A DNA stretch of 64,000 nucleotides from Brachycybe producta (GCA_036925085.1 JAUPFP010000025.1:558001-622000), one strand, 5' to 3'; numbered from the stretch's first letter, positions 11,881 through 23,510 are shown. The notes: generated from the letters alone by a model not told the origin. Program-made: numbers and translations.

Positions 11881-12105
11881 GTTTGAAAATGATATAATTT
11901 TATAATTCAGAGACCCACATAAAGCCCTTGGGTATTGTGGGGCCTGGTGAGCCCAATGGACCAGTAGTGATGGGCTGGGTCTAATTTTAATTTTTACAAA
12001 AATGTAATTTTCTAATCAAAATGACCACAACTTGGGACGTGTGAATGACTCACCCTTTTGATAAGTGTTACCCTTTGGTTTATCAGATAAATAATGATAA
12101 CTAGG

Positions 12106-12400
12106 GTTCGGATTTTTATGCAGTATCAAAAACAACTGTTTCTCAATCTGTGGACCACGAGCCAATTGTGAACTAACAATTGTTTTTTTTTCAATCAAAA
12201 CACTGGTTAGAGGCTAGACTTCTCTAGTCGACAATTGATAGTAACCAGACATCTAGCCTCTAACCCAGCTTCATTAGAAAAATAAGCTTAATTGCAGTTG
12301 TTCTAATGATGATGATGATGATGATGATTAATTCACAATTGGTGGACTTGGGCCACAGATTGAGAAACATTTTGCTTGATTTTGCATGAAAATCCGAACA
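12106..12400. mobile_element. Family D foldback element
   Basis: Left GTTCGGATTTTTATGCAGTA, centre GGTTAGAGGCTAGA facing TCTAGCCTCTAACC, a (GAT)n tract, then TGGGCCACAGATTGAGAAAC and the end TGCATGAAAATCCGAAC. Full-length copy. A tandem partner follows at once. Confidence 0.75.
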
Positions 12401-12404
12401 CTAT

Positions 12405-12726
12405 CTGCAGTATCAAAACTGTTTCTCAATCTGTGGCCCATGTGCCAATTATGAAGTAAAATCATAATCATCATCATCTTTAAAGTAACTGCAATTATGC
12501 TTTTCTAATTAAAAAAAAGGCTGGTTTAGAGGCTAGATGTGTCTGGTTAACTTACTATCAGTTGTCAATTAAAAGTTCTAGCCTCTGACATGCAGTGTTT
12601 TTTTATTGAAACAAAAATCCATAATTGTTGGTTGAATTAAAACGGAGGATTGTTACTTCAGAATTTGGCACTTGGGCCACAGATTGAGAAACAGTTTGCT
12701 TGATATTGCATAAAAATCCGATCTCT
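12405..12726. mobile_element. Family D foldback element
   Basis: TGCAGTATCAAAACTGTTTC, a (CAT)n-like tract, GGTTTAGAGGCTAGA facing TCTAGCCTCTGAC, and the end TGCATAAAAATCCGATCTC. Lies tandem to the previous copy in the same orientation; its extreme left end is missing. Confidence 0.7.
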
Positions 12727-13345
12727 AATGATAACCTTTTTACGAATATTGGGGGGGGGGGGTGTTTTACACATTTTACATGTGTATAATTTGGGCAAAA
12801 CTACCTAAAAATATTACTAATAGGGGGGGGGGGGGGTTTCTAATGACCTTTGTGAGGAAGTTTTTAAGGCACCATTTTACTGTACACCCCCCCCCCCCCC
12901 CACTAGTAAAAAAAAATCCCATTTATTTCCGAAATCAACCACAAAATAACTACAGGTTTACACAATTAGAAGGGGGGGGGACCTAAGTTAGTAATTAAGA
13001 GCTAAGTATAAAAGCTAATGAAGTATAAAAACAAAGATGGAAGAGAAAATTCTCACAACTAACAAGTAATTTCATTGTGTATTAAATTTCGAACCAAAAA
13101 ACGGAAATTACTTGACCGCTTATAAAGTAGAAAAAACAAAACCTTGAGTCTATTTTTCTTCATGAGAACTCTTTACCTGATAATGGAATTTCAACATGTT
13201 TTTTTTTTATCTTCTTTCCATATGACTCAAGTGTTGTTTTTAAAAGCAATAATGGCCGCCAAATTGACACAACAAGTTGAAAAAATGAAACGCATCTATA
13301 GAACTTTTGGTTATTTCTATCTTTCAGAAGCAAAAAATCAAGAGA
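12727..13345. other. Spacer with long G and C runs
   Basis: Runs of 10-12 G at about 12750, 12825 and 12972 and a C-run at about 12890. The 74-codon frame across them is Gly- and Pro-rich noise. 13000-13340 shows no gene. Confidence 0.45.
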
Positions 13346-13347
13346 AA

Positions 13348-14205
13348 TTTGAGAAGTGTTTTAGAAACTAGAAGAGTAGCTTAATCACTTCATGTTGATA
13401 TCTTATTATCAGTTTAAAAATGAGCTAATTTAATTTTTTGTATTAGAAAAAAGTTTATTTTTTTAAAATGACCCAACTTTTAATTTAAAACAAGACGATA
13501 TTTTTAAGTTTTGATTTATAAAAGTTAATTTTGAAAGATTTATCAATACATGAAAATACTATTAAGTGACTGAGCTACCTTTCTAGTTTTTTTAAACACT
13601 TTCTAGTTTCTATGTATTTTGCTTCTGGAACTGTTCCTTATTGCGCTCCAGTTATTCTGCATTTCAGAAGAATAATAATATACTAAGATGAAATTGTGTT
13701 AGAAACTAGAATGGTAGCTAAATCACTTAATAAAACTTTTTATAGAAGTTTGAAAATAACTCTACTTTGAAGCAAATATTTATATTTTTTTAACATAAGT
13801 TAATTTTGAAAGATGGAAACATAAAAATACAATTAAGTGGTACCAGTTACCGTTCTAGTTTCTAGCATACTTTCAATTTTTGCTTAAATGTTGCTTCCGA
13901 AACGCAGAATAACCAGAATTTTTTTTAAAAAAATCACCTGTTTGTAAAACATCTGAAGCGGAAATTGAAAGTGTTTAAGAAACTAGAAGAGTAAATTTAA
14001 TATCTTAAGGATGTTTTCGTGTTGATCTTTAAAAATAAACTTTTTTTTTTAATCAAAGTTAGAAAATATGACAATTATTACAAACCGCTGTATTTTATTA
14101 TCAAAATTCAAACATTTCTTCTTTTTAAAAGTTTATTTTGAAATATTATCAACATTAAAATACCTTCACGTTATTTAATCACTATTCTAGTATCTAAAAC
14201 ACTTT
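13348..14205. mobile_element. Three family A foldback elements in a row
   Basis: Copies at about 13348-13612, 13685-13875 and 13960-14205, each starting near GTTTTAGAAACTAGAAGAGT (or a variant) and ending near CTTTCTAGTTTTT / GTTCTAGTTTCTAG / CTATTCTAGTATCTAA. Separated by about 70-85 bp of shared flanking sequence such as GCAGAATAACCAGA, so the true unit may extend beyond the arms. Confidence 0.65.
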
Positions 14206-14482
14206 CAAAATATTTTCGTTAAATGTTAGTATTTCAAAACGCGCAATTGCAGCCATTTTAACTTCTTAAATACATGTAATGCTTTAACATTTTCAAGATG
14301 GCCGCCACAAATTTCAACAAATGTTTCCAAATTTTTGTTAATTTGTTGGCTAAAGTGGTTTTGAATCACCAAAAAGTCATGTTTCTTTAGAAAAAAAAAG
14401 ATCCCTTTTTCCAGATCCACCCACCCCCCAATGAAATCACCCAATTTGGAACCCTCCCTCCCCCCCCCCCTTTTTTTCCCAG

Positions 14483-14606
14483 ATACGAATTCAAGTGTGA
14501 TCACTGCTCCATAACCGCCATCAGCACATCTGTTGTTGATTGCCCTTTCCCCATAATCCATTGCGCGGACAACGACGACGGCCTGAGAGAAACTTTCTTT
14601 TCCCAC
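14483..14606. other. Possible coding exon, strand unresolved
   Basis: A GC-richer island in AT-rich DNA. On + it follows a long C- and T-rich tract ending CCCAG, is open for 41 codons in phase 1, and ends at a CAC/GTAATT donor; the peptide would contain KCDHC and two further Cys. On - the segment 14582-14487 is open for 32 codons between a CTCTCAG acceptor and a TTC/GTATCT donor. Both readings look exon-like, and I recognise neither protein. It may be an exon or chance in a repeat-poor patch. Confidence 0.25.
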
Positions 14607-14819
14607 GTAATTTACCCACCCACACCCTTCCTTACTTATTAATCCCTACAGCATTTCCTTTCTAGTTTATTATTATTTTTTTTTTTTCAAAAAAAAAAAA
14701 AAGGGTCTAAAGAGATGATTATTTTTAAAAAAATCATAACATTTCACTAATTTTTATTAAATTTCTGAAATATATAAAAGATTTAAGGTGGGTTTAATGT
14801 GCAAAATTAAGAAATAGTT

Positions 14820-15235
14820 TGAAAAGTGTTTTTTGAGACTAGAAGAGTAGCTCCAATCACTTACAGAGATAATTTCATTTTTGATATCGTTTAAAATAAG
14901 CTTTTTTATATATACCACTTTGAGCAGACGATATTTTATATATTTTTTTATTTATAAAAAGTTTATTTTGAAAGATATATCAATTTGATCAAATGCCCTT
15001 AAGTGATTGAGCTACCCTTCTAGTTTCTAAAATACTTTCGGATTGTTTTCTTAATGTTGTTTGCACTTTTATTTAAAAATTTAAAATTATATTAAATATT
15101 TGTGCGGCCATTTTGTATTTTTCACACAAACTTTATATTAAGTGACACAAAGTAAGCCATTATTTTTAAACTGCATGTTTATTTTGAAAAACATCATCAT
15201 AAATTTACTTTTACGTTTCTAGTTTCTAAAATACT
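14820..15235. mobile_element. Family A element plus fragment
   Basis: Main copy about 14820-15050: GTTTTTTGAGACTAGAAGAG, TTGATATCGTTTAAAATAAG, right arm AAGTTTATTTTGAAAGATAT and GAGCTACCCTTCTAGTTTCT. A right-end fragment, GTTTATTTTGAAAAACATCA to CGTTTCTAGTTTCTAAAA, follows at about 15175-15232. Confidence 0.65.
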
Positions 15236-15239
15236 TTTT

Positions 15240-16315
15240 TTAAAAAAATGTTTTAATTGAAAACTTTTTTTTAATTTTTATAACAAATTTACAATAAAAA
15301 TGTGAATTAAATCATTTTATTATATTTGCAACAATAAATACATTCACAAATAACTATTAATATAATCTTTAAATTATATAAATATAAATTTTTTTTTACA
15401 AATTATGCTAATATTTGCGCGGCCATTTTGTTTGTTTATAAAAATTGTTTTCTAATAATAAGAGTTCAATGAGACGCCATTATGATAAGCAGAAGAAAGG
15501 AGCAGAGAGATGACGACGCGCTTCATTATCTTCTATTTTAGACCACCTTAGCCGCCCCCTTGTGACGTCGTCACTTTGTGTAACCAATCGTCGACCTTGA
15601 ATTTTCTGTGACGTTTATTAAAACCGCTCACTTTAACTCCACCCACTTCAATGTAATTCTATGGCAACCTGCTGCTTCTATGGGAATACACACACACTGT
15701 CTCTCTTATAGACATTACAATAAAAAATCCTATACTGTATAGGAATTTGAACGAATTAATCACTTTAAACTTAATTATTAACTAGTTTCTCGTTAGTTTT
15801 CGATAAAAATATCATATAAAATTCAATATATAACACTTTTATATCATTTTAACCATCTGTTTTATAATTCAAAACGTTTTAAAAGTCCGTTAGTAACGGA
15901 AAAAAAAATTTCCGATAAGAGAAATGTCAACCGTTATTAGAAACGTCTAAATAAAACACAATTGAGATATTTAAATTTTTATCTTATATTTTACAATGAT
16001 AAGAACTTTAAATAATATCATAATTTAAAATTAAACATTTGGTTATATTTTTCAGGTCTTATTTTAACTTAAAAATCGCCGTCTTGAAATTCAAAAAAAA
16101 AATCAAATAGGCCTATTGATAAAATCGTTAAAAATTTCACTTTAAAAAACACTAAAATCAATACAAATTCATAGAAAAACAAACACAAAAGAATATGATA
16201 AATATAAAGAAAAATACAAAATTATTTAAAAAAAAACTGTAACGGCAATGGTCCTTTTTTATATAGTTTTGAGACCTTTTTTATATAAAAAGGCCTAAAA
16301 AAATTTTAAACGTAC
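15240..16315. other. AT-rich spacer with a small promoter-like island
   Basis: 15480-15700 is less AT-rich and holds TGACGTCGTCAC (CRE-like) and CCAAT. On -, an ATG at 15526 opens a 24-codon frame with a hydrophobic start and no clear splice donor. The rest is very AT-rich with no gene. It would be downstream of, or intronic to, the candidate exon at 16316-16367. Confidence 0.35.
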
Positions 16316-16367
16316 CTTGAGTTTGACCCGCGAATAAAAGCACTAAAAACACACTCAAAATCCACAT
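16316..16367 (-). CDS. Candidate first exon with signal peptide
   Basis: ATG at 16367 on - opens 17 codons, MWILSVFLVLLFAGQTQ, followed by one base and a strong donor (CAAG/GTACGT). The peptide has the look of a secretory signal: short N-region, hydrophobic core, small residues near the end. Upstream (16400-16740) is non-repetitive. No following exon could be found with confidence toward lower coordinates. A chance ATG with a hydrophobic run is possible in AT-rich DNA. Confidence 0.3.
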
Positions 16368-17480
16368 TTCCAATAAATAAAATATAGAATTTTAAAACCA
16401 ATATTCCAATAAGTCGAATGATCAATTTTTATATTGATCCAGGGTCAGTAAAATAAATTTCCATCATAATTCGGTTTGGTGATATACGTTAATTAATCCA
16501 AATAAGTAATAATATTATACGGATAGGGTTTTTTTTTCTTTTCTTTTTCGTGTTATCGGGAGACACCGATCGTATAGTCCCGCACAGTTCGATCACACTT
16601 CCGACACTAACTTACTTTGAAAAATTTTCCCCTTACCCGCTTTTTTTTCTTTCTCCTCCTCTCCACTCCCCTTAGTTTTTACATTCCCCCCTCCTCCTCT
16701 TAATAACACATCACACACTTGTGTTATATCCTTCCGCTTAAAGTTATACTGTGAGAATCTTCTCACGCTCAACTAAAATATAGAAATCTTTATCAAATTA
16801 TTATTTTTTTGATAAATCTTATTTAAATTTAATCTTGTATATGTTTAAAATATATTTTTTAAACTTTTAAATTGACTTTAAATTACTTTGAACGGAGTTT
16901 ATAAACGAACTATTTGCTTGTTGAGGGTTTTTTTAATGTTCAGTGGTTTTTTTTTCTTCTCTGCAACTTGTTGCTGTCTTCTACTGTATATTGGCGCCAA
17001 TGAAGCGCCCTCTTTTGACAAAATAATGCTAGATCCAAATGGTCAATTTTAGCTTGTCCATCTTTTTGAGGGGGGGGGGGGGGGGGGTTTAAATAAAATA
17101 AAATTTTTTTTGTGGTCAGCCCCTAATTTTTCTAGAATTTTACTAAAATTTTTCATGTTCTCATCATTGTGAAGCTTTTTTTTAGTTTTTTTTCTCAAGT
17201 CTAGGATTGACAGTTCAGAATTGACAGTCTAAACCCAGCTAAAAGGAGGAGAAATAAGGGGAGGGAGGGATGGGATTTTGTTTTTATTTAGGAAATGACG
17301 ACATAAGTCGGGTGTGTGTATGGATTTCTTCTTATATAAATTTACTCACATAAATTTCCATCTACCCACACACAGAAATATAATATATAGAATGAGAAAC
17401 TGAATTTTTTTTTAGAATTAGTATAAATGAAATATATAATATGAAAAATTATGCTTATTTTAAGTTGCAGAAAATCAACC
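16368..17480. other. Spacer, possible 5' region of the candidate exon
   Basis: 16540-16740 is a unique stretch with C- and T-rich blocks. A 17-19 bp G-run lies at about 17071-17088. 17200-17400 holds purine-rich sequence and TGTGTG. No gene seen. Confidence 0.35.
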
Positions 17481-17484
17481 TTTT

Positions 17485-17935
17485 AAGAAATTGAAAAGTA
17501 GTTTTAGAAATTAGAAGAAATAAAATTGAATTACTTAAAATAATTTTTATCTTTGATATCTTTTAAAATAAACATTTTATAATAAGGTTGGTAAAAATGA
17601 TCAAATTTTAAATTTTTAGATTTTTTTTACTACATTCGTTTGAAAATCTATGAATTTAAAATTGTATAATAAAAGGTTTATTTTTTTAATTATTATTAAT
17701 ATAAATTATGCATTTACTCTTCTACTTTCTAAAACAATTTCAATTTCTTAATGTAAAAATGACTAAATTTTAAATTTTTAGATGTTTTTTACGACATTCG
17801 TTTGAAAATATGAATTTAAAATTGTATAATTAATAAAAGGTTTATTTTTTAAACTAATATTAATATAAATTATCCATTAACATTCATTTACTCTTCTAGT
17901 TTTCTAAAACAATTTCAATTTCTTAATGTTGCTTT
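17485..17935. mobile_element. Degraded family A elements
   Basis: GTAGTTTTAGAAATTAGAAG at the left, and two right ends (CATTTACTCTTCTACTTTCT at about 17710 and TTTACTCTTCTAGTTTTCTA at about 17890). The segment AAATTTTTAGAT to AAATTGTATAATTAATAAAA is duplicated, so a partial tandem duplication is likely. Confidence 0.5.
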
Positions 17936-18736
17936 AGAACTGCCCTAATAAATAAAATTCTGTTTCATTATTCTGATTAATTAGCATATTTTGTAATGGC
18001 TACTTATATATAATAAATACATGCTGAATTGGTAAAACGTCCACTTTTAATTACATTGTCATTAGACTCATTAGTAATGATAAAACTGTTATGTAAATTA
18101 AAATTAAAATTAGGCGAAATGTAAAAATTGTTTGTATTTTAAATTATTCATTTTACGCAAATTATCCCCTAAAAATTGCAAAATATTAAAGAAAGCTGTT
18201 CATTCTATACACAATTAATTAAAAAAAATGTCTGAAGCAATTTATAATTAGAATCATAATAAGCAATAAAGGAAAATACAAAATCAAAAATTAAAAAAGT
18301 GGTTAAAAATAAGTGAAATTATGCAAATTTCTAAAAGAAAATTATGCAATTTGTGCGTTTTATGCGTTTTTATATAAGATTAAACTGAATATCATTGCAT
18401 ATAATATGGTCCTTATATATGTTTATCATAATATGCGTTTTATGCATTTTATGTAAACTTTTATCCTTACTTGATGATTACTCAATCTTTATACAGAAAC
18501 ATTTTTTGTTAGAATTTTATGTTATCATTAGATTATATTTATAATAGCAAATATTTATTTATTTCTTACTTAGAATTGACTTTATAAAAATAACATGTTC
18601 GAATCTGTTTCATGACCGTTAAAACATGAAATAAGTCAGTTTTTAATAATTTTATTAGTTTTTTATTTTCCAACTTTTTTCCAATTGAAAAAAATGAAAA
18701 AAAAATTAAGTTGAGCTTTGTTATGAACAGGTGATT
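17936..18736. other. Very AT-rich spacer, no gene seen
   Basis: Repeated words TATGCGTTTTATGC near 18360-18445 form a minor local repeat. No open frame of interest. Confidence 0.5.
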
Positions 18737-19478
18737 ACTGATCAGTGATTACTAGGAATGGGACATTCGAATACTCGAATTCCGCGAATTTTGAAAAAAT
18801 ATTTGAGATTCGAAAACTCGTATCCCGCAAATCTTGAAAAAAATATTCGATATGGCGAATCTTGAAAAAATATTCGAAATGCGAATCTTGAAAAAATATT
18901 CGAGATTTGAATCCTCGAATTCCACAAATCTTGAAAAAATATTCGAGATTTGAATCCTCGAATTCCACAAATCTTGAAAAAATATTCGAGATTTGAATCC
19001 TCGAATTCCACAAATCTTGAAAAAATATTCGAGATTTGAATCCTCGAATTCCATAAATCTTGAAAAAATATTCGAGATTCGAATCCTCAAATCCCGCGAA
19101 TCTTGAAAAATATTCGAGATATTTCGAAAAATGCTAAATTTTTCGAATCCTAACCTTAAAAAAACTGTTAAAAACTTTGGTAAAATTAGTTTTAACTCCA
19201 TTGACGTCCAATAGAAGCGTTCATTAACAAACGAAAAACCGGCGATTGTTGCAATTTCGGTGGTATCCGGATCACCAATATCCTCACCTTGTGGCCTTAC
19301 CCTGAGTGCTACACTTGTTTTTTTATTATTAATAATTTAATATTAATTCATTTATTTGTATCTTCTTAATGAATAATATAGGATTCTTATATGAAGAATT
19401 CGAAAGATTCGAGAACCTTTTAGGATTCGAATTCGATAAAATTTTGGATTCGTTCCACCTCCACTGATCAGTGATTAC
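18737..19478. mobile_element. Family F element with internal 43-bp tandem expansion
   Basis: Element body about 18759-19459: one end ATGGGACATTCGAA, the other GGATTCGTTCCACC (the inverse of GTGGAACGAATCC). It is flanked on both sides by the 16-bp direct repeat ACTGATCAGTGATTAC. Between 18775 and 19115 a 43-bp unit (AAATCTTGAAAAAATATTCG then AGATTTGAATCCTCG) is repeated, perfectly at the right, degraded at the left. The remainder (ACGTCCAATAGAAGCG, CGGCGATTGTTGCAATTTCG, GTGGTATCCGGATCACC) matches the copies at 42736 and 46267. Long frames on - are repeat artefacts: 43 is not a multiple of 3. Confidence 0.75.
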
Positions 19479-20021
19479 CTATAAACTCTGGTTATTCTCC
19501 GTTTCTAAAACACGTTTAAGTTAATTCTTTCTAAAAAAATATCGAATAAATCAAAGAGTTCGAAGGGCGTTTTAACATTTTTTTAATAAAAAAACAACAG
19601 ACATTTAATTTAATTCGGTTAAATTTACGTTAAAAAAAAAGATGCTTCAAATATTCAGTTTTATTAGTGACATCTATAACAAATTGAAATTCGAATTGCT
19701 CTCTTGAACAAAATTGATGTTTTTTGTTGAAACAAAAGTGATTTGTTTTGCTGTCATCAATGACTCCCTGTGTGTAAATCTTTCTCTAAACTTGATGAAA
19801 AGAGAAATTTGGTGCAAAATGTTGTAAAAATGAACCAAAAAAAAGCGGCATTGAGTGAAGTGCATCAATAGAATCTCAATTTGCATTTCCTGATTCTCAC
19901 GAAAAACAATAATTCCAATTTAAAAAAAAACACCCTAATTTTTTGTTTATTTGATTTAGAGAGAAACTAGATTTTAAAAAACACATTTTGTGACATTTTT
20001 TAAAGTTGACAACATTTTTTT

Positions 20022-20145
20022 GTTGTTGTTGTTAGTTGCTTTTTTTTGTGTGTGTTTGTAATTCATACAACGAAACTGGACAACTTGTCCAGTTGTCCAG
20101 TTTGCTTGTATGAATTACAACAACATCAACAACAACAAAAAATAC
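20022..20145. mobile_element. Long hairpin element
   Basis: GTAATTCATACAA and AAACTGGACAACT at the left are mirrored by AGTTGTCCAGTTT and TTGTATGAATTAC at the right, with (GTT)n / (AAC)n at the outer ends. Nearly perfect 120-bp foldback, no coding capacity. The preceding 19480-20021 holds no gene. Confidence 0.65.
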
Positions 20146-20253
20146 CACTTAAAGAAAAGTGGTTATAAAACGTTGCATTTGAACGATAATGGATCAATGA
20201 TAATTTGGGTTGATAATTTATAAGGATGTGTGGTTCTCAACAATGTGGCTCAC

Positions 20254-20873
20254 TTATACCTTTGTACACACACGAGTTAAATGAATTCAAAATTAAATGT
20301 GTTTAGGTGAATTATACGGAATCCAGTTAAGGACATGAACCAAATAAAAATTTACTTTATTATTAATATTTTAAATTAAAATACTAAATCAATATTTTAT
20401 ATCAATAGTCAATAGTTTATATATTATATTTAAGTATTAACTCAATATTTTGAGATTATTAACTGAATAAATTGAATGCAACATATTGTCCGTTTGCCCT
20501 TCACGGGGCTCTGTAGAACACGTTTATTATTTAAATGCATTTAAAGGTATTATACTAATACCTTCGACACACATACACAGTTAAATGTATTTAAATATTA
20601 AACACGTTCTACAGAGCCCTGTGAAGGGCAAACGGACAATATGTTGCATTCAATTTATTCAGTTAATAATCTCAAAATATTGAGTTAATACTTAAATATA
20701 ATGTATAAACTATTGACTATTGATATAAAATATTGATTTAGTATTTTAATTTAAAATATTAATAATAAAGTAAATTTTTAATTTGGTTCTTGTCCTTAAC
20801 TGGATTCCGTATAATTCACCTAAACACATTTAATTTGAATTCATTTAACTCATGTGTGAGTACAAGGTATAAA
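20254..20873. mobile_element. Family C element, inverted head-to-head dimer
   Basis: The left half runs from TTATACCTTTGTACACACAC through AACACGTTTATTATT to AAAGGTATTA near 20552. The right half repeats it inverted, from TACTAATACCTTCGACACAC to GTACAAGGTATAAATG. Each half equals the single copies at 37547 and 45410. The whole 620 bp is a giant palindrome, best explained by a second copy inserting in inverse orientation beside the first. Confidence 0.75.
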
Positions 20874-21129
20874 TGAACAATTTTTTTAGGCCATTTGTTT
20901 AGTATTTTGATGGCGCAACATATTATATTTTTTGAGTGTGTGTGTGTGTGTGTATAGGCCTAAAAGTGCACATTTGCATAATTTACATTATTCATTGATT
21001 TATTTCAGCATAAATAGCTGTGAACGTGACGTCACACTGTTGAATGAGTCGCTGAGTATCGGAATGTGCGGTTTGTGAAAGTAAACATTTTTTTTTGTCT
21101 GATGAAACTTCAAGAAATACATAAAAAAA
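20874..21129. repeat. (GT)n microsatellite and spacer
   Basis: TGTGTGTGTGTGTGTGTGT at about 20936-20954, then unique sequence with TGACGTCA near 21029. No gene. Confidence 0.5.
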
Positions 21130-21860
21130 AATCAAAAGTTAGTTATAAACTAGAATAGTAGATGAATTCATGTAAAAATATTTTTCATAATCAAATGTCT
21201 TTCAAAATAAATTTTTTATGGCTAAATTAGAAAATGTTCAAATTGTGTTATTTTTTTGGAATCAAAATTTAGTCAAGAAATGATTTTCAAACTGTCATAA
21301 TTTTTTTTTAAATTGGGAAAATTGAGAACAAACAATTTTAAAAACTAGATTAGTAAAAAAATTATTTAAAAAGTTTTTTCTTCAGATATTGTTAAAAATA
21401 AACATTTTATTGGATCAACATTGAGTAAAAAAAATTTCAAACTGTCTTTAATTTTTTTTTAAAGATATCGTCATGAAAATTGAGAGCAAAGTTAAAATTT
21501 TTAAAAACTAGAATAATAGGAAATTATTCTAGAAGTATTTTCATGAATGTTCAAAATAAACTTTTTTATTGAATCAACATTTAGTAAATCAACTTTTTTT
21601 TTTTAAAAAAAAATCATTATTAAAATTGAATGTAATTTCTAGTATTCTTTCGAACACAATACTAGAAAAATATGCCAAAAGTATTTTCATGACAAATACA
21701 TCTTTCAAAATGAACTTTTAATGTTTAAATTGCATAATCATATATTTTACGATTTGTTTTTCTATTAATTTTTCAATTTCCATAAAATATTTATTCTCAA
21801 AGATATTAATCATAAAAATAATTTAAAATAATTTAAAATTTCTTCTTCTTCAGGAAGTTA
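21130..21860. mobile_element. Degraded family A-like array
   Basis: AGTTATAAACTAGAATAGTA, AAAAACTAGATTAGTAAAAA, AAAAACTAGAATAATAGG and ACTAGAAAAATATGCC recur about every 160-200 bp, each followed by TCTTTCAAAATAAA-like words. At least four degraded left ends; a partly tandemised cluster. Confidence 0.45.
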
Positions 21861-22317
21861 AAAAAAAATGTTAAAAGTTCTGTTTTTATAAATTCCAAAA
21901 TTAACTTATTCAGGCATGAGGCATTTTTATTGTACAGTGAATCAGTTCAATGAAGATGATTCCTTTCACCTACCTGACATGTAAGTAGGGCAATGGGGGA
22001 AGAGAGACCTTCTTATAAGGACCCTTTGAAGATTGGAATTAAGTTTTCGGTCTTTTCTCCTTTGATCCCCCATATCTATTATGTTCACCTCAAAAGACAT
22101 ACTTATATGTTGTCTTGAAGGCACTGTTTGTCCTAAACTGTCTTCAAAGTGGTTGGACGTACACTGGACAAGAGGTCTGTTGTCCTATGCACTTGTCACC
22201 ATCTCACCCCCTACACACATTCGGGACCATCTCATCCCTACTTTCCCAATTACCTCTAAACTTTTATGATTCTATTGTCGTCTTCCTATTCTTTTGAAAA
22301 TTTATAAGATGACCTTC

Positions 22318-22384
<67 letters not shown>

Positions 22385-23294
22385 AGTTCTAATTTTACAG
22401 CAATAAACTGCCAAAAAAAAAAAGCCCCCAAAAGTTCAGGTCGTCAATTAAGAAAAAAAAGAGAGAGAGAGGGTAATAAAATGTCATCAAGGGCTAATAA
22501 TCATTTGGAATTGTCCCATATAAAAGAGAACAGTTGCCGAAATATGACACTTCTGGGTACTTTTTTCTTAGCTTCTTGTCTTTAACTATGTAGACCACCC
22601 CCTAAAAAAAGTTTGTTCACAATTACGGACTTTAATGATAGCCTCTCTGTCCAACCCCCTCTTCCCTTAAAAAAAATAATAAAAATGGTGTGAATTTCAA
22701 ACCCAACAGGTTCCAAAGAGAAGATGACATTTGGGCAAAAAAAACGATTAAGTAGCTTTATAATATTTAGGCCTATACTATCATTATAAAGTGATATAGA
22801 CATTTTCTTTTATTTTACTCTTTTCTCACGAGAAGTAACTAGGAATATTTCACATTAAAACCCTCTGTTCAAAATTTTGAAGAGGTCTATTGGATCCAAT
22901 GATAATACAAAAGAGCAAAACAATAGGGCCCTTTGGTTTTTATAATAGGGCTACAAGGTCTAGAATAGGATTTCTCACGAGCTTTCTCTGAATTCTGATC
23001 AGAAAAAAACCACCTTCTGGTCGTTTCTCTTTTAAATACATTGAAAAAGTGAAACAAGTGTGGCCAAAATCCATAGATTCATTGGAGCGAGTAGATATGT
23101 ATACAAAAATGGTCTGAGGTGGGTGTTAAGGGTGGAGGGGGTCTTTTAGAGTAAATGGGGGCTTGTAAGGGGGTGGCTGGGATGAACCCAATATGGTTCT
23201 ATTTTTTATATGGTAGGACAAAAAAGTGTCACACGTGTAGTCGTGTTGCCTATTCCATATAAACATATAAGGGGCTCTCTATACATCATGGGAC
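21861..23294. other. Spacer, no gene recognised
   Basis: 22080-22300 has balanced composition, but overlapping short frames give no credible protein. 22600-23280 is unique sequence with a GC-rich patch near 23100-23180. An (AT)n tract is listed separately. Confidence 0.4.
22319..22381. repeat. (AT)n microsatellite
   Basis: About 31 uninterrupted AT units, the longest dinucleotide tract in the window. Confidence 0.9.
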
Positions 23295-23510
23295 CTTTAT
23301 AGTGGCATTGTGAAGGACATCATCCATAGAGTCCCCAGCTTCATCCCTTCTCCTAGTCTTTCCCCCCTTATGTTCTAAACTTCCCACGCTCAGTCTATGA
23401 GCGGTCCCATCAGCTGAAGAAAGAATATTTTGGCCCATTTGATGAGAAACTCTGTGAACATGTTTGATTGGCAGGACACGTGCAGAGCCACGCGCGAAGC
23501 GCACAAGTTT
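23295..23510 (-). CDS. Candidate internal exon, unknown protein
   Basis: On -, a 216-bp segment is open for exactly 72 codons between an acceptor-like ATTTTAG at 23511 and a donor-like AAAG/GTCCCA at 23295. Base composition is near balanced, unlike the AT-rich flanks. The predicted peptide is basic at its start (KLVRFARGSARVLP), later GGKTRRRDEAGD, and ends DDVLHNATIK. I do not recognise it. The acceptor lacks a good pyrimidine tract, so this may be chance. Confidence 0.3.

Noticed and set aside
18735..19201. Three overlapping 89-149-codon frames on -, rich in FEDSNLEYFF-like repeats
   Set aside because: They are produced by a 43-bp tandem repeat in family F. A period not divisible by 3 opens all three frames with the same motif, which is not protein-like selection.
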